Numbered from the stretch's first letter, positions 1 to 12,150 are shown. The stretch: 64,000 nt of DNA from Thozetella sp. PMI_491 (GCA_021432635.1 MU270028.1:411620-475619), one strand, 5' to 3'. Made by a program: numbers and translations. Notes: generated by a model from the letters alone, not told the origin.

Positions 1-151
1 CAGTTCCAAAAGTGCGGCGGGCGAGCGAGAAGTTCCGGGGGTTGTCCGGGTCGTCCGGGCCGGACCAGTCCAAAACCTCAGACACGACAGGCTGGCTTCT
101 CAGCTCGACCATGGGCACTTCTACCCGGGTCTCCACAAGCGTCGCCGACAT
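1..151 (-). CDS. MFS transporter, N-terminal fragment (cut by window edge)
   Basis: The minus strand opens with ATG at 151 and stays open to the window edge (50 codons). The acidic N-terminus contains a segment reading LDWSGPDDPDNPRNFS, the hallmark pre-TM1 motif (D-W-x-GPxDPxNPxNW) of fungal drug:H+ antiporter-type major facilitator proteins. No membrane segment is inside the window, so the transporter class rests on this motif alone. It lies head to tail with the TPR-DUF4470 gene on the same strand, about 650 bp away. Confidence 0.7.
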   Translation of the reverse strand, partial: MSATLVETRVEVPMVELRSQPVVSEVLDWSGPDDPDNPRNFSLARRTFGT

Positions 152-799
152 TCTAGTTCACTGATGGTACGTAAAATGCTGGGTATGGAAAAATGGAAAG
201 GAGAGTATAAAGGCAATCAAGTGAGAAATTATTACGCTCTCGGCGATATTCTTGGCACAATCCCCGCAAAACGCCGAGTTGCGGTTATGGTTCTCGCCGA
301 ATTCATACCTTCTTGAGTCAGTTATAAGCCACGAAACAGAACACGCCCAGGACAACTAAACGAAAAGAGAGTGATGTTATAATAACCCAGTAGGTCATCA
401 TTCGCTAATCTGTTACGCAGTGAGGTGGGTTGCCCTGTGAGGACCGAGTTCTTCATCGGCGCGTCGGTTGAGATGGGCACCTGCGAGGAAACGTAGACCC
501 AAGCAGCCGTCACACAAACCGTGAAGTGAGTTTAGTATGTTTCTGCAACATCATTACGATTTCCTCTGAAACTCTCATACCCAAGTCGGTGGGAGTTGGT
601 TGCAGGTTGGTGGATGAGAAACATGCCTGTGGGAAGGTTGGGGTGGGGCAGTGCGCAAGAACGACAGCTCCGAGGAGCGATAGAAAGCAAAGAATACGGT
701 TTCATATATCAAAACGAGTTAAGAGTCTGTAATACTTCTAGATATTTCAATACCAAGTCGTGAGTCTCATAGCAACGCCGCCACACCTTTAGGCCTTCT
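152..799. other. intergenic, promoter of the MFS gene
   Basis: About 650 bp between the MFS start and the end of the DUF4470 gene. It holds short unconvincing ORFs and no recognisable RNA gene or repeat. Confidence 0.5.
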
Positions 800-3666
800 T
801 TAAGCTGTCCACTGCGGGCCTGTTAATACGCCACTTCCCATATCAACACTTTTGGTTATCGGTGTCCATGCGTCTGTCCGCCAAATGAACGCTTTCCACT
901 TTTCCGCAATCATCTTCTCCATTGCGTCGGCTCGCATCCATAATACAGCCTTCCTAGAGGCAGTGGTATAAGTAAACGCGGTCACACAGACAATTTCTTT
1001 CTCTCGAATATCCCGAGCGGACGCCCGGTTATCTCGTCTCCTGCCTTCTAGCAGAAGGCTGCGAATCGAATCCGAAGTCTGGATGGGGTGCAGCGCCTCG
1101 TAATTGCAGAATAATAGCATGAAGTGGGGCAGGCGCTCGTGCTCGGCGGGAAAAGGAGGAAAGGTGATGCTATACTCCTTTATGGTCTCGAGGGGCACAA
1201 GCGCGTCGCCAAGAGAATCGAGACCAAATGGGAGCAGGCGACGCCATATGCTGAGCAGAGTGGTAAACTCGGCAACCCAGGGTTGTACGTTGAACTCCTT
1301 GGCTGGATGTTTTGCGTCCACGTCGGCCGGGCTAGACACGCGCTTTGTTGGCGGTCGGGCGTTGGTAACAATCACCCCAGTGCAGATACACGAGAAGATC
1401 CTAATCAGCCAATGTGCCGGATATCCCACGTCGAACATGCCAATGGCAAGATAGATGAGGGCGGTGAGGTTGAGCGGTGCATACACAGGCTGGCCGCTGA
1501 AAATTGGCCGCGGATAAGGAAGGCAGATCTTGAGCAAATGGCTGTATATCCATTTCTCAAAGTCAGACTTGGAAAGAAGTTGCTGGAAAGACATAATGGA
1601 TCGTGGTTCTCTATCCCAAATCATATAGCCTTCGAATACAAATGGATTCGTCAGGGTACCGGCATACATTGCAGGCAAATCGTCCTTCGTAACTTCGCCT
1701 GGTCGTCTAGTGAGAAGGAAGTGCTGGCGAATGCGCTGCATGTCGTACATGAGGAGATACTCCGACTGAAAGGCTTTGTGACCCTCAAACTCTGGCGGAT
1801 TAAGGAGGTTATTGAACCTTAGGCTAGAAGGCCGGTCTTCCTTCAGAAGTGGCCGCCCAGCAAAGAATGCAGTGAGGTGGCCACCTATGTAATCTCTGGT
1901 TTTATCGCCGTTAGATATCTGCTGTCTGAAGACGGACAAGGAAGTAATAAGCTTACGGGATATTGCTCATGTGGATGTAATCATAAGTCTGAGGGAAGGT
2001 AGTCGGATCGAGACCCTGTCCATTACTAGGTGGCGACAGCCGGTAGTCTAGCAAGTTGTAGCGTATCCGATCCATGGTGTCGGCCATCTCCCCAACGATT
2101 GCTTCTACGGTGAGTCTGCTCTGGTCAACGAGTGTCATAGTAGACGCAGCGAAAGTGCGGAACAGATTGGCAAGCTCCTCAATGGAGGTTGTGCGCCCCC
2201 CTCGGCGGCGCTCGACAAGACCCATCGACTCGACCACTTCCAAGGGATGAAACTCAAGCGGGTGGGAATCTTTATGCCCCTGTTCCCTACTTCTGTTCGC
2301 GAAGTCATAGTCGATGAGTGTATTGTTGACTTTCCAATTTTCATCGATGTATTGCAACAGCTTCTTGACCTTTTTGCTTGAGCGGTACTTGGTCAGGAGC
2401 TCCACAATGGAAGGCTCGCGTCGCCGCGCAGTTCGCACAGGCGGGAAGAGGACCGTGAATTTATCGAACTCTTCATTCTCCGATTGGGACCCATGAGCTG
2501 GGATTTGGCCGAAATTCATCGCCGTTCGAAATCCATTCTCCATGATCTTTCCTTTCACTAACTCCCGGACGTCTGCGCCTTTGGATATTCCATCCCACGG
2601 TTGCTGCCATTGGCGAAGAACTCGGGTAAGAGCACTTCTGTCCTGCTTTCGAACATAAACGAATGGAAGAACAGGTCCGTCGCCCTCGAGCTTCGTAATG
2701 AGCTCTTTGATGTTGCTCTGCAGTCGAGCCTCGACGAAGGGTGGAATGATCTGACAGCTGAAGAGGTAGGCCATGTCCAGGAAACAATCAGTGGCAGTAG
2801 GAGATCCTTCCCGAAGCTCGACATCAAATTGAGCCATCATGTTGAAAATGATGAGCACCCTGGCCAATGCTGCAGGCTTAAGATCCAAGATAGTGGCATG
2901 CATCTTGCTAAACGTGCGGACGTCTCTGTCTACCTCTCTGACGAGCATGCAAGTGATCGTCGAGAAGAGGTTGCGTCCGTCGCCGCTACCAGCAAAGAGG
3001 AACGAGATCTCCGAGGGTACGGTATCTTGCAAGCCAAGTGGCTCTCCTAAGTCTTCTATCGCGTCATGTCCCACGCAGTAATATTCCGGTATGTCTTGGC
3101 TGGATCTCGATTAACCGGCGGATCGTCTGAGGGAGGGGAGAGAGACTTACAGCCACGACTTATAACGGGGGATGCGGTCGAGGACTTGGTTTCTGAGACC
3201 AGACTCGTCTGGGATTTCAGACCACAACGCTTTCGTGGACTGGATCGATTCATCCAACTCGGCTCGAAGAGGACTATCGCCAATGCTAGAGATGACTTCT
3301 TCGGCAGAGGCGAAATCAAGTAGATACAAAAAACATTTAGCCAGGCGGCCGTATAGCTTGTCTGCTTTAGTGCTCTCTTTATCTTCAGGGGCCGTCAGCG
3401 AGATTGCCTCTCTGATGTGTGCAATGGCCCCTTTGTAGTCGCCCATCTCATATCTCACCGCCGATAGGTTAGAAATTGGCGCCGGATCATGCGGTGCTAG
3501 AGACGCCGCCGTTTTGTAGGCCTTTTCGGCTAGACACGATGTCAGAAATTTCCAAGCCCACATACGCGGAGGTTCATGTACCCTCTGGGAGTTTCCCTGC
3601 TCTATAAAAATTGTTGCCCAAAGCTCTAGCTTCGGCGGCAGAATCTGTGCCGACTTGATCCGACAT
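800..3666 (-). CDS. TPR and DUF4470 domain protein, 900 aa
   Basis: Four exons (3666-3582, 3529-3151, 3099-1957, 1895-800) join in frame to 900 codons plus stop; introns are 52, 51 and 61 bp, the last with a CTAAC branch site. The short first exon supplies the first TPR helix (A-EARALGNNFYRAGKLPEA), followed by further TPR-like helices to about residue 150. A DUF4470 domain follows (SFLFAGSGDGRNLFST at about residue 180, then LKPAALARVLIIFNMM). The remaining ~600 residues match the long C-terminal part these fungal proteins carry. No signal peptide or membrane segment is seen; no MYND zinc finger is present although homologues are often annotated as MYND proteins. The biochemical function of DUF4470 is unknown to me; TPRs suggest protein-protein contacts in the cytosol. 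Confidence 0.85.
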
Positions 3667-4723
3667 CGTGCCTTGGGAAGTAGTGGTGGCGAATCCAGGT
3701 CAATTCAGAAGGGAGTTGAAGTTTTTTATAGTTATTCCATGAATCGTAGTAAAAAACTAGAAAATTGGCCATGAAGCTAGGCAATGCCTTTTTGGCTAAC
3801 GGTCAGGAAAAGCGGTGAGGGGACATAAACCTTCACCTTTAATGTGCGGTGTGGGCCAAGATGGCCCGTGTCTCTTGTGGGGCTCCAGCCTCTGCGAACC
3901 GTGTATTATCCCTTGCTACAGCATTCGCAATTTACAATGACTACAACAAGCGAGAAAGCGACTAATTGGAAAGGGTCACTCGCAGATAGATTAGATGCAT
4001 ATTTGTATGCAGAAAACGCCTTATTCAGCTCGGCGATTCGTATAGTTCTAGTTAATTGTTCAGGTATGCCAGTTCATATTCGGCCAACCTCCTCCATGTC
4101 CATGCCACTTTATTTCCTAAAGAGCGAGCTTATGGCTTAAATATCATGTAGAGCCTCCCTTTCCCATCATAGCAGGAAGTCTGCGGGCCATCCGCGAAGC
4201 ATTCCCTGTAGTCTAAGTCTTTTCTCGAGCTATCGAGCTATAAGTCTGACAATATTCACCTATGTATACAAAGCAAAATCACATGCTTCTTCACACTCGA
4301 CTAACATATTCATTCACCTTAGGTCTATGAGAAGAGCATTTTTAAGGATAGCTGAAATGCAAACCCCCAAACCATATCGGGCAATCTTTCGCGAGGCGGA
4401 GAGGGACTTGTGCCGATTAGCTGCATAGGCGCAATGTTCGACGCTTCTATGCACCAGGCCGCCTCGCACCCAACCAAGGTATGAAATACAAAACGGTTTT
4501 TAACAAGGTCCCCATATCGCATCACACCATGCTTTGGCCTACTCGCAGACGCCTGTGCATATTCGCTGAGTAAGTGCACTGCGTCTACTCTTCGCAGGAT
4601 AGATGCTATTCCGTCGACCGAGGACGTATAAATAGAGATGTTCCTAGCCGTGCCGCAGTCTCTTCTCGTCCCTTGGATCATGCAACCTCGCGCCGCCTGT
4701 CAGAATATAGTAGAACGATAGTC
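3667..4723. other. divergent intergenic region
   Basis: About 1.05 kb between the divergently transcribed DUF4470 and flavin-reductase-like genes. It is moderately AT-rich with only short ORFs and must contain both promoters; no repeat or RNA gene was recognised. Confidence 0.5.
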
Positions 4724-5684
4724 ATGACAGCCGAAGACGAACACGCCGCGCATGCTGAGTCGTTGCCAAAGCATGACCGGCATGGCGACTTTCGAAAGGT
4801 GCAGGCGTCGCGGCCGACATGGGATCATGAGAGCGGGGTACGCTTCACGCAGACGGTCGCTCCAGACTGGACATTCGGCGATGGCGCGAACTCGGCAACT
4901 GGTCCATCCGCGGCTGTGGATCGAAAGCACGTAGGCTTCGCACCATTCGCTGAGGGCCGGACACCGCGGCAGAACTATAAGCTCCTGATTGGCGCGGTCG
5001 CGCCGCGTCCTATCGGCCTAGTCTCGACAGTCTCCCCCGACGGCCAAACTAACCTCGCGCCGTTCAGCTTCTTCAACGTCGTCGCCTTCGACCCGCCACT
5101 CTTCATTTTCGGGTTCACTTCGACAGTTGAAAAGCCCAATGACACGCTGCGAAATCTGTTGGCTAATCGCCAGTGCGTCATCAACGTCATCTCGGAGCAC
5201 ATGATCGAGGCGGCAAACAGCACTAGCACCGATGCTCCTTATGGGGATAGCGAGTGGGATGTCTCTGGTCTCACCCAAGTGCATGACTGCGTGAATGTTA
5301 AACCGCCGCGTGTGAGAGAGTCAGTATTCAGCATCGAAGGCCATCTTGATAGTATCAAAGAAGTGGACAGCCGGACCAACCCAGGTGCCAAAGCGGCTAC
5401 TGTTGCCTTCATTGAAGGAACCTACTTTTGGGCACGAGAGGATGCAGTCAATGAGAGCAACGATCTTCTTGATCTCAATGTGAGTTTATGCTTTGGGCGC
5501 AAGAAGCCCGGCCTTCGTGCTGGCTGACTCTATACTTCAGGTTGTACGTCCCATTGGCAGGCTCGGTGGAATCACTTATGGCCGCACAGAGGATGTGTTC
5601 GAGATCCTTCGGCCGGATTTCGAAAAGAACATTGGAGGGCAAGAAGGATTAAAGGAGATTAAGAAAAAACAGAAGTCGAACTAA
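4724..5684 (+). CDS. flavin reductase-like (FMN-binding split barrel) protein
   Basis: Two exons (4724-5479 and 5541-5684) separated by a 61-bp intron (GTGAGT...TTCAG) give 299 aa. Residues 75-240 form a flavin-reductase-like split barrel: APRPIGLVSTVSPDG, then NLAPFSFFNVVAFDPPLF, then KPNDTLRNL, all typical of the DIM6/NTAB family that binds FMN. The N-terminal ~70 residues are polar and variable. The start at 4724 was preferred over an upstream in-frame extension because it is the first ATG after a purine at -3 and the extension looks non-coding. The cytosolic protein could act as a flavin oxidoreductase; the substrate cannot be told. Its convergent neighbour encodes a DUF1989 protein, so a shared nitrogen-compound role is possible but unproven. 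Confidence 0.88.
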
Positions 5685-6015
5685 ATTTCCTCGCCAGAGA
5701 GTTCATTACGAAGACAATGGTTAAATTACTGTATTGGCCTGTTCGCGGTAGAGTAGGAAATTTTTAAATTGGCTTTTTATTAACTGCCTCAATTTTAATG
5801 CATCTGAGGCATGAAGCGATGTGTCTGACGACAGAGGACAACGGCCCTTAGTCCTTGGTCCTAGTGATTAAAGAATCTGATTATTGCAGTTCTAATAATG
5901 ACATAATGGGTCAAGATGTTGTCATATTGTAGTGTAGACGTTGGTTCTTCAAAATTCTTGCTATCGATACCGATGTAGCTAGAGAGGAAAAGTCAGTCCT
6001 CCCACAGTCCATGCT
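5685..6015. other. convergent 3' intergenic region
   Basis: About 330 bp between two convergent genes, AT-rich, likely holding both polyadenylation regions. Nothing else seen. Confidence 0.5.
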
Positions 6016-6627
6016 TTACTCTATGCGATACTGAATCGGCTTGAAGCTACCACCATTCGATCTGCCCGCTGAGCACGCCGTAATTCCAACTATCAAATCC
6101 ATTTCCGCGACAAAATCGATATGGTCTCCAGGCTTGGTGGTCGGAGGGAGAACTTCAAACGTGCCAGTCTTGCCGTCAACCGGTACGTTCATAAAACAAT
6201 TGAAAGGAGAGGGGATGCGGTCTTCGCTGATGCCGCATTTTGCCAGTGCGAACGCTAGATTACCGAAGCATCCCGGGTGTGGATCTTCGTCCCCAAACTT
6301 GATGCGGAATGTCTCCTTCGAGCACGGTGTGAATAGAAAGTCGTGGGTTCCGACGGTGTCCTCGACAATGCGAAGCATGACATTGCTGCGGTTGCTGTAG
6401 AGTTTATCGCCGGTTGAAAAGTAGATTTTGTTTGCATAGTCAAAGGAACGGCCGTTGGATAGCCATTCGCCGATGTCTGAGGCGTTGAAAGTAACAATGT
6501 CGGAGACTTGGGTGCCTTGCGGATCGATGATAGTTAGACGCTGGCCCTTTTTTAGGTAGAAGGAGCTACCGGTCCTGGGCGCAAGTTGGACTGTGCCATC
6601 TTCTAGTGTATTGGTCTCCTCTGACAT
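6016..6627 (-). CDS. DUF1989 (urea carboxylase-associated) family protein
   Basis: A single-exon ORF of 203 aa starting at ATG 6627. It is recognisable as DUF1989 by the early KKGQRLTIIDPQGTQVSDIV block, the SNRSNVMLRIVEDTVGTHDFLF block and the later CF-NLAFAL and PFNCFMNVPV segments. In bacteria members are encoded beside urea carboxylase and aminomethyltransferase-like genes (guanidine/urea metabolism); fungal members are single cytosolic proteins of unproven activity. Length fits the family. Runs convergently toward the flavin-reductase-like gene. Confidence 0.88.
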   Translation of the reverse strand: MSEETNTLEDGTVQLAPRTGSSFYLKKGQRLTIIDPQGTQVSDIVTFNASDIGEWLSNGRSFDYANKIYFSTGDKLYSNRSNVMLRIVEDTVGTHDFLFTPCSKETFRIKFGDEDPHPGCFGNLAFALAKCGISEDRIPSPFNCFMNVPVDGKTGTFEVLPPTTKPGDHIDFVAEMDLIVGITACSAGRSNGGSFKPIQYRIE

Positions 6628-8122
6628 GTTGAAGGCGTATGTTCAATATTTGGCTTGGCAGGACGATGCGTACTAGACCTTGACGTATCCACGGGCGTAG
6701 GAAGAGAAGAGGGAGGGAATATCTGAGGCGAATTGCCAGAGCAGGGAATGCCAGCGAGAAATAGGCAATCGAATTTATTTTTGAGCTTCTCCTGTATTGT
6801 CGCCAGTGGCTTGAACGTAAAGGATTATTCCCGCTAAATGACCGTTGCAATTCCCGCGGGGTAGTGATGCTGTTCACAGCGCAGATAGCCGCCACCCCCA
6901 CCAGACCATCACCCCAGAGGCAGGTATCAGCCTTTATGGTTAACACCTTCCTGGAAAGTATTCGCAATCGGTCTTGCCTACGTAATATCAAGAATTCCAT
7001 CCATCCTTACCCGACGTGCTTGGATACCTGCGTTTTGCGTGCCGTTAGTGCCAATACTAGACCTCCAGTAATTAACCTAGTGCCATTCTACTCTCCTTGA
7101 TGTATATCATTCGTAATAAGTGGCTTGGTCCGGTTGTGTACTCGTACTGAGAAATGAACGCAATCCATCTAGAAGCAACATTTCAGTATCGATACCGTGC
7201 CTCTTGATATTTCTCAAGTCATCTGTTTGGCCAGAATCAGCATCTGAGAAAGCTTTTGCTAGAGACTGGTGATCGTGTACTGGCTGAGGCGGCTTCCCTA
7301 GATCGCGTGTGGGGTATTGGCTATACAGCCGAAGAAGCTTTGGCGCATCGGCAGCATTGGGGAGAGAATAGGCTTGGCAAGGCTTTGATGGAAGTGAGAA
7401 AGCTCTTACGGGTGGAGAAATCCGGTGATCTTTGAGAGTCTAAATAGGCTCTGTGTCCCTCATTCGTGCTGTAGATAGAATATATGAACTTAGTTCATCG
7501 CCATCATGCCACAAAAACCCCGTAATATCTGGGAAGCGACAGCCCAGGTACGCCGTTATGCAGCTAATCAACCTGTAACGCCAAACGACGTTGTGAATAG
7601 CTGCTAGTGGGGCGGGTCTCCTTAAATTCCACCAATGTCCGCCCAGAATCTGCACACATCCGCTTGGAGGCAAGTTCACTTGGCATCACCTAGCTAAAAT
7701 TCTAATCCTGGGACTTTAACTTCAAATGATAGGAATTGTCCAGCCCCACGTAGCCATTTACATGAGAGCACCGGAACCTGGTTCGCAAGTTAACCCTGAG
7801 CATCGGTACGGCGCCAAGGCCGCCTCTCGACTGTCGTGGGCAGATCCAAGGCGGAAGAGGAACCGAAAAACCGGGGATACAGTGGGGTGGGCAGAGGCAG
7901 GGTTTAGATATAAAATAAGCTGATGGCGTGCAGCTCTACACTGGACCGACTCTGTAAGCCATTGCCACTTCAGTTCATTCTCTTTCTTCTTCACTTAAAG
8001 CACTATTTGTGCCGTGGTCGCTGTGCGACATTACGCTTTTTTCGCATCATCAACCTAAGTTACTCTCTTCCAGGGTCCAAAGACTACATTCTTGATCCTC
8101 TCATAAAACACGATACTGCAAC
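6628..8122. other. intergenic region upstream of the LPMO gene
   Basis: About 1.5 kb between divergent DUF1989 and AA9 genes. Only short ORFs; a TATA-like element near 7908 probably serves the LPMO gene. Confidence 0.5.
7908..7918 (+). promoter_or_regulatory. TATA-like element of the AA9 LPMO gene
   Basis: The string gatataaaata lies about 205 bp before the LPMO ATG, in a region followed by a pyrimidine-rich leader typical of highly expressed secreted enzymes. Confidence 0.45.
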
Positions 8123-9331
8123 ATGAAGTCAGCCACCATCTCTGCTGGCCTGCTGGCATTGGCTGCCAAGAATGTGGCCGCCCACGCAACTTTCCAGCAG
8201 CTCTGGGTGGATGGTGTTGACCAGGGCAGCACCTGTGCTCGTCTGCCTCTCTCCAACTCTCCTGTCACGGACGTAACCTCCGACGATATGGCTTGTAACG
8301 CTGGCACTTCAGCCGTGACGAGCAAATGTGCTGTCACCGCTGGGTCCACTGTCACAGTCGAGATGCACCAACAGCCAAATGATCGATCATGCTCCAATGA
8401 GGCCATCGGGGGAGCCCATTATGGTCCCGTCTTGGTCTATATGAGTGCCGTCTCAGACTCTGCTTCCGCTGTCGGTTCTGACAGCGCTTGGTTCAAAGTC
8501 TTCGAGGATACATGGGCTTCCGGTGGTGCTTCCGGCTCTGAAAATCCCTGGGGTACCAAGGATCTGAACACTTGCTGCGGCAAGATGGATGTCCTGATCC
8601 CCAAGGATATTGCCCCTGGCGATTATCTTCTGAGGTAGGAATCTGCCCCTTCCTTCCCCTCTGCTATCCCATCGCTCCTTGTTAGTGCAATGCTGCCAAT
8701 TCTCGGGTATTTTCGACTAACTTTGAGCCTAAATAGAGCTGAGGCCATTGCACTCCACGCCGCTGGGTCATCCGGCGGCGCTCAGATGTACATGACGTGT
8801 TATCAGATCACGGTGACCGGGTCCGGCTCCGCCAGCCCTGACACAGTTTCTATCCCCGGTGCCTACGCTGCTAGCGACCCCGGCATCCTTATCAACATCT
8901 ATCAGTCCCTCTCGACTTATGTCGCTCCCGGTCCTACTGTGTACTCGGGTGGATCTACAAAGAGCGCGGGTAGCCCCTGCGTAAACTGCGAGTCAACTTG
9001 CGCTGTCGGGGCCTCCACCGCCGCCGGTCGCGCTGTTACAGCTATCGCTTCCGCTGTTAAGACTTCGGCTACTTCACCTTTACCAGAGATCAGTACTGCG
9101 AGCAGTGCCAATGCCGCCTCATCGGCCGCCGCCACGACCTCTCCGAATACCACGCCGGCTGCCGCTGTTACATCTGTTAGCAGCTCGGCGAAGGCATCAA
9201 ACACCGGAACCTCTGGATCCACGTGTGAAAGACGTGAGTGAAAACCTCTGTATTGTCACAGTTGCCCTGCTTTCTAAATGATGACTGGGATTCTATTAGG
9301 CCGTCGCTCTCAGCGCCGCAACGCACTATAA
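8123..9331 (+). CDS. AA9 lytic polysaccharide monooxygenase (secreted)
   Basis: Three exons (8123-8634, 8737-9233, 9300-9331) give 346 aa. A 20-residue signal peptide ends in NVAA so that His21 becomes the N-terminal residue of the mature protein, the first ligand of the copper histidine brace. The second ligand lies in GGAHYGPVLVYM (about residue 100) and the axial tyrosine in QMYMTCYQITV (about residue 197). PNDRSCSNEAIGG and YLLRAEAIALHAAG are further AA9 signatures. After the catalytic domain comes a Ser/Thr/Ala-rich tail ending in a basic RRRSQRR stretch; there is no CBM1. The enzyme oxidatively cleaves cellulose or hemicellulose outside the cell; regioselectivity cannot be read here. 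Confidence 0.95.
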
Positions 9332-9738
9332 CCGGATGCTAGCGAGCCGGGTTGGAGACATGGCAGTTAGAGGAAAATGTGTGCCCTCACGATTCGCTGT
9401 ATATATATTAAATTGGTCACTGAGGTGTGTATGTTGCTTGTAGAGTTGTACATGTTCGAGTCGTGTTCTCGTTATAGTTTCTTATTTCGTTTTTGCATTG
9501 AGGTCATCACCACTTTCTCCCCGCCCTCTTGCGAAGCTCTTGTCAGGGTTACCGAGATTTATAATGGAGACAGCCTCCCTGCCTACTAAATCGGCTTTCC
9601 TTTGGCACGTCTCCATAGAGAAATAGATCTGGTGAGGCATTGAAGCTGAGGTTCGGGCAATTGAATTTAATATGTTCCGAGCTAATTCGATCCGGCTAGA
9701 AAGAAAGATTCTTCGCATCATAGACCATGGACAACAAC
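9332..9738. other. convergent 3' intergenic region
   Basis: About 400 bp between the 3' ends of the LPMO and CDF transporter genes; AT-rich, no other feature seen. Confidence 0.5.
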
Positions 9739-11568
9739 CTACGCCCTCTCTTTGTCTTCGCTCCTCTTAAAGAACTGGAAGTAATCTTTGATGCTCTTCG
9801 ACTCCTGCTTTTCGTAAAGGGGCTTGTGCTCTTCAAATACGTCGTGCTCGTCCTCATAGTCCACATGGACAAATGCTCTCTCCACGTCCGTGAGCCCCTC
9901 CAACTTTCGCTGCAGAGTCTGGCTCACATCGTGGGATATCTTGAGAGGGGTCTGCTCATCCATGACAATGTCAACCTCGACGTAAAATTGCTGACCCGCG
10001 TGGTAAGCCCGGCACTGCATCACCGTTAGTTCTAGGTCGCAGGTCTTCGCGTGCCGAAAGTCAACTTACCGTATCGACCTTCACGATCCGCTCGTCGTGC
10101 GTCATGGTGATGTAAATCACCTTGGAGATGAACTCAGGCGGCGCCGCTTTCCCGACTAGGAGCCAGACCTGCTCAAAGGCATTCGATACCCATGAGAAGA
10201 GAATCAGGAGCGCGATGCACATGGCGCCAATGGGATCCAAGTACCACAGGAACCGGTCACCAACGACGGACATAATCAGGCCGAACGAGTTGACGGCGAT
10301 GTCGTTACGGTGGTCGATGAAGAAAACATGGACCGACGGGTATTTGCGGTAGAAGAAGCAGTATATCATGAGACTAGCCTTCGCGAAGACTAGGGGCAAG
10401 TCAGCAGCTGTCAGAGGGTTGGAGCGTGGGCGGCGAAGAAGACGCACTGGCAATGCCGACAAAGGTGATAGGCACGATCTGCAATTCTGCCGCATCCTGC
10501 TTGCCCTGGCCCAAAGCGCGAGCGCCCTCGATCTATAATTGCATATTAGTGTCTCGCTTGCTAGTGGGAGGGGAAGTCATCATACCAATAGCTGTACGGC
10601 GACAGTAGTCATCAAGGCACAAAACAGGATAACCCCGACCGTCTCGATTCTTGTTCGGCCCTAGAGGCAGGCCGGTTAGCAGCTATGTATCACAGGATTG
10701 GCAGCACGGCTATTATTTACCACCGGGTACTTGTATATGCTTGGCCGAGCGGCAAGTTTCGATGTGATGAGCATCACGAATGAAGACACGAGGTCCATGA
10801 ACGCGTCGGCAGCAGTAGCGAACAGCTGAGGGGGTTTAGCAAAGTGTGAGCCTTGTCCAGGTGCGAATGAAACGAACCGACAGCGAGCCGGTGGAAATGG
10901 CCGCGTAGAGCTGAATCACAAAGAGGCAAAAGTTAAGAGCAAATGACGCGTAGACGGCGAACTTGATCTTTGGCCTGACGCGGGCGTCTTCCTCGATGCC
11001 AAGCCGCTCTTCGTCGCCGGAGCCGAGGAACTGGTCGATCAGCTCGTTCTGGCGCGTGTAGAACTTCTTGAGCTTCTTCTTGTTGCCGTTGGGGTGGTCG
11101 GCCTCGATTTGCCGGTCGCTCATGTCGTCGCGTCTGTGCCGACCAAAGTTCATTGGGTCTGCCACGGCGATGGTTGTCACGTCGATGGCAATCGCATCTT
11201 CGGCGCGCACCGACGGCGCGGCCGGTGCAGCCATTCCAGGAGGCGAAGGGCTCTCGCCAGAGGTAGCGTTTACCGCGATTCCATCGTGGGCGGTGGTAGC
11301 TGAGATGCTATCGGCATTAGAACTAACACCCGCCACTGTCGCTCAGTCAGTCCGAGCTTTCCGGGCGGTAGCGAGCGGGTCGCAGCGCGTCTACGCGCTG
11401 AGACGCCTGAAGGGTTCGATCATCCATGGGAGACGCAGCGGCCAGAGCAAACTCACTTGGCGTCTAGGCGGTGTTTCTCGATAGGAATAGGCTTGTCCGA
11501 ACTCAAGTGTTGCTCGTGGCTAACCGCGTAAAGGGAGAAAAAGGACGAAAGACACCAAGAGCGGGCAT
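9739..11568 (-). CDS. cation diffusion facilitator (CDF) transporter; 5' end uncertain
   Basis: Exons 11322-10878, 10825-10721, 10660-10586, 10532-10448, 10389-10070 and 10014-9739 join in frame (introns 52-60 bp). The protein has six membrane segments: first TM near YASFALNFCLFVIQLY, TM2 with the zinc/manganese-site motif ATAADAFMDLVSS, TM5 with DHRNDIAVNSFG, and the cytoplasmic C-terminal domain with HAGQQFYVEVDIVMDE. These are metal-binding signatures of the family; the D-x3-D type site (DAFMD, DHRND) resembles manganese-like CDFs. The N-terminal half is a long hydrophilic region. Phase requires an upstream coding exon: the strong donor after 11457 and acceptor at 11323 join an exon ending EKHRLDA, but no in-frame ATG precedes it; the nearest ATG (11568) is one frame off. 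The end coordinate is therefore approximate. Confidence 0.88.
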
Positions 11569-12140
11569 TTTATCTGGCAACTGGTTAGAAAGGGCCTTGG
11601 AACCCCCCACTCGTAAATTTAGTCGGTGGAGTGGAATCCACCTGTATGGCTTGGCTCACCAATAAGGCCAACAGAAGAAGAGGCTAAGGTAGCATCGAAA
11701 ATTGAAAATGCTGCTTTTGCGGACCGGCAGGCAAAGCTCCGATATGCAGCTTGCAAGTCGAGCTTTGCTAAGGTCGTTCTGGACCCTCGAAGCTTTGCCA
11801 GAATTGGCAGTAGAACGAAAAGCTCCGTGTGCATGTAACGGACAATGAGATTGGCTAGTTTAGCTACCATGTAATAATAGGCTGTAGGTAGCTTACCATC
11901 GCCCGAAGAACATCTCTCTGCCAAAAACATACTAAATCAGCTGCCAAGCTGGATGATCTGAAAAGCAGGATGGTATTTTCGGGGTCCGACAGTTGTAAAA
12001 GTTCTTCGGCTGGATCAAGCAGATATAATTATTTTAGAGTCTGCTATGGGAAGCAGCTTTGCTGCACCGTTTCACCCGATCCTTATCTTAAAGTCCTTAG
12101 TCTATTACTTGAGTACGGCCCACCAGTCTCTGATTCGACC
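11569..12140. other. AT-rich intergenic DNA with repeat segment
   Basis: No gene recognised. The last ~100 bp (from about 12040) are similar to a second copy near 33040-33130 (see repeat entries). Confidence 0.5.
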
Positions 12141-12150
12141 CACTGTGCTT
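12040..12150 (+). repeat. dispersed repeat, copy 1
   Basis: About 90-110 bp (core catcttaaagtc/cttatcttaaagtcc ... cgaccca) resembles 33040-33140 on the same strand. In the core most differences are C/T or G/A transitions, which would fit repeat-induced point mutation. Copy 1 abuts the left arm of the fold-back element. Confidence 0.6.

Noticed and set aside
1104-1822. Overlapping plus-strand ORFs of 116 and 232 codons
   Set aside because: They lie opposite the last exon of the DUF4470 gene, have no domain features, and the sense strand is well supported.
11619-11930. 103-codon minus-strand ORF upstream of the CDF gene
   Set aside because: No recognisable family and does not join in phase to the CDF exons.
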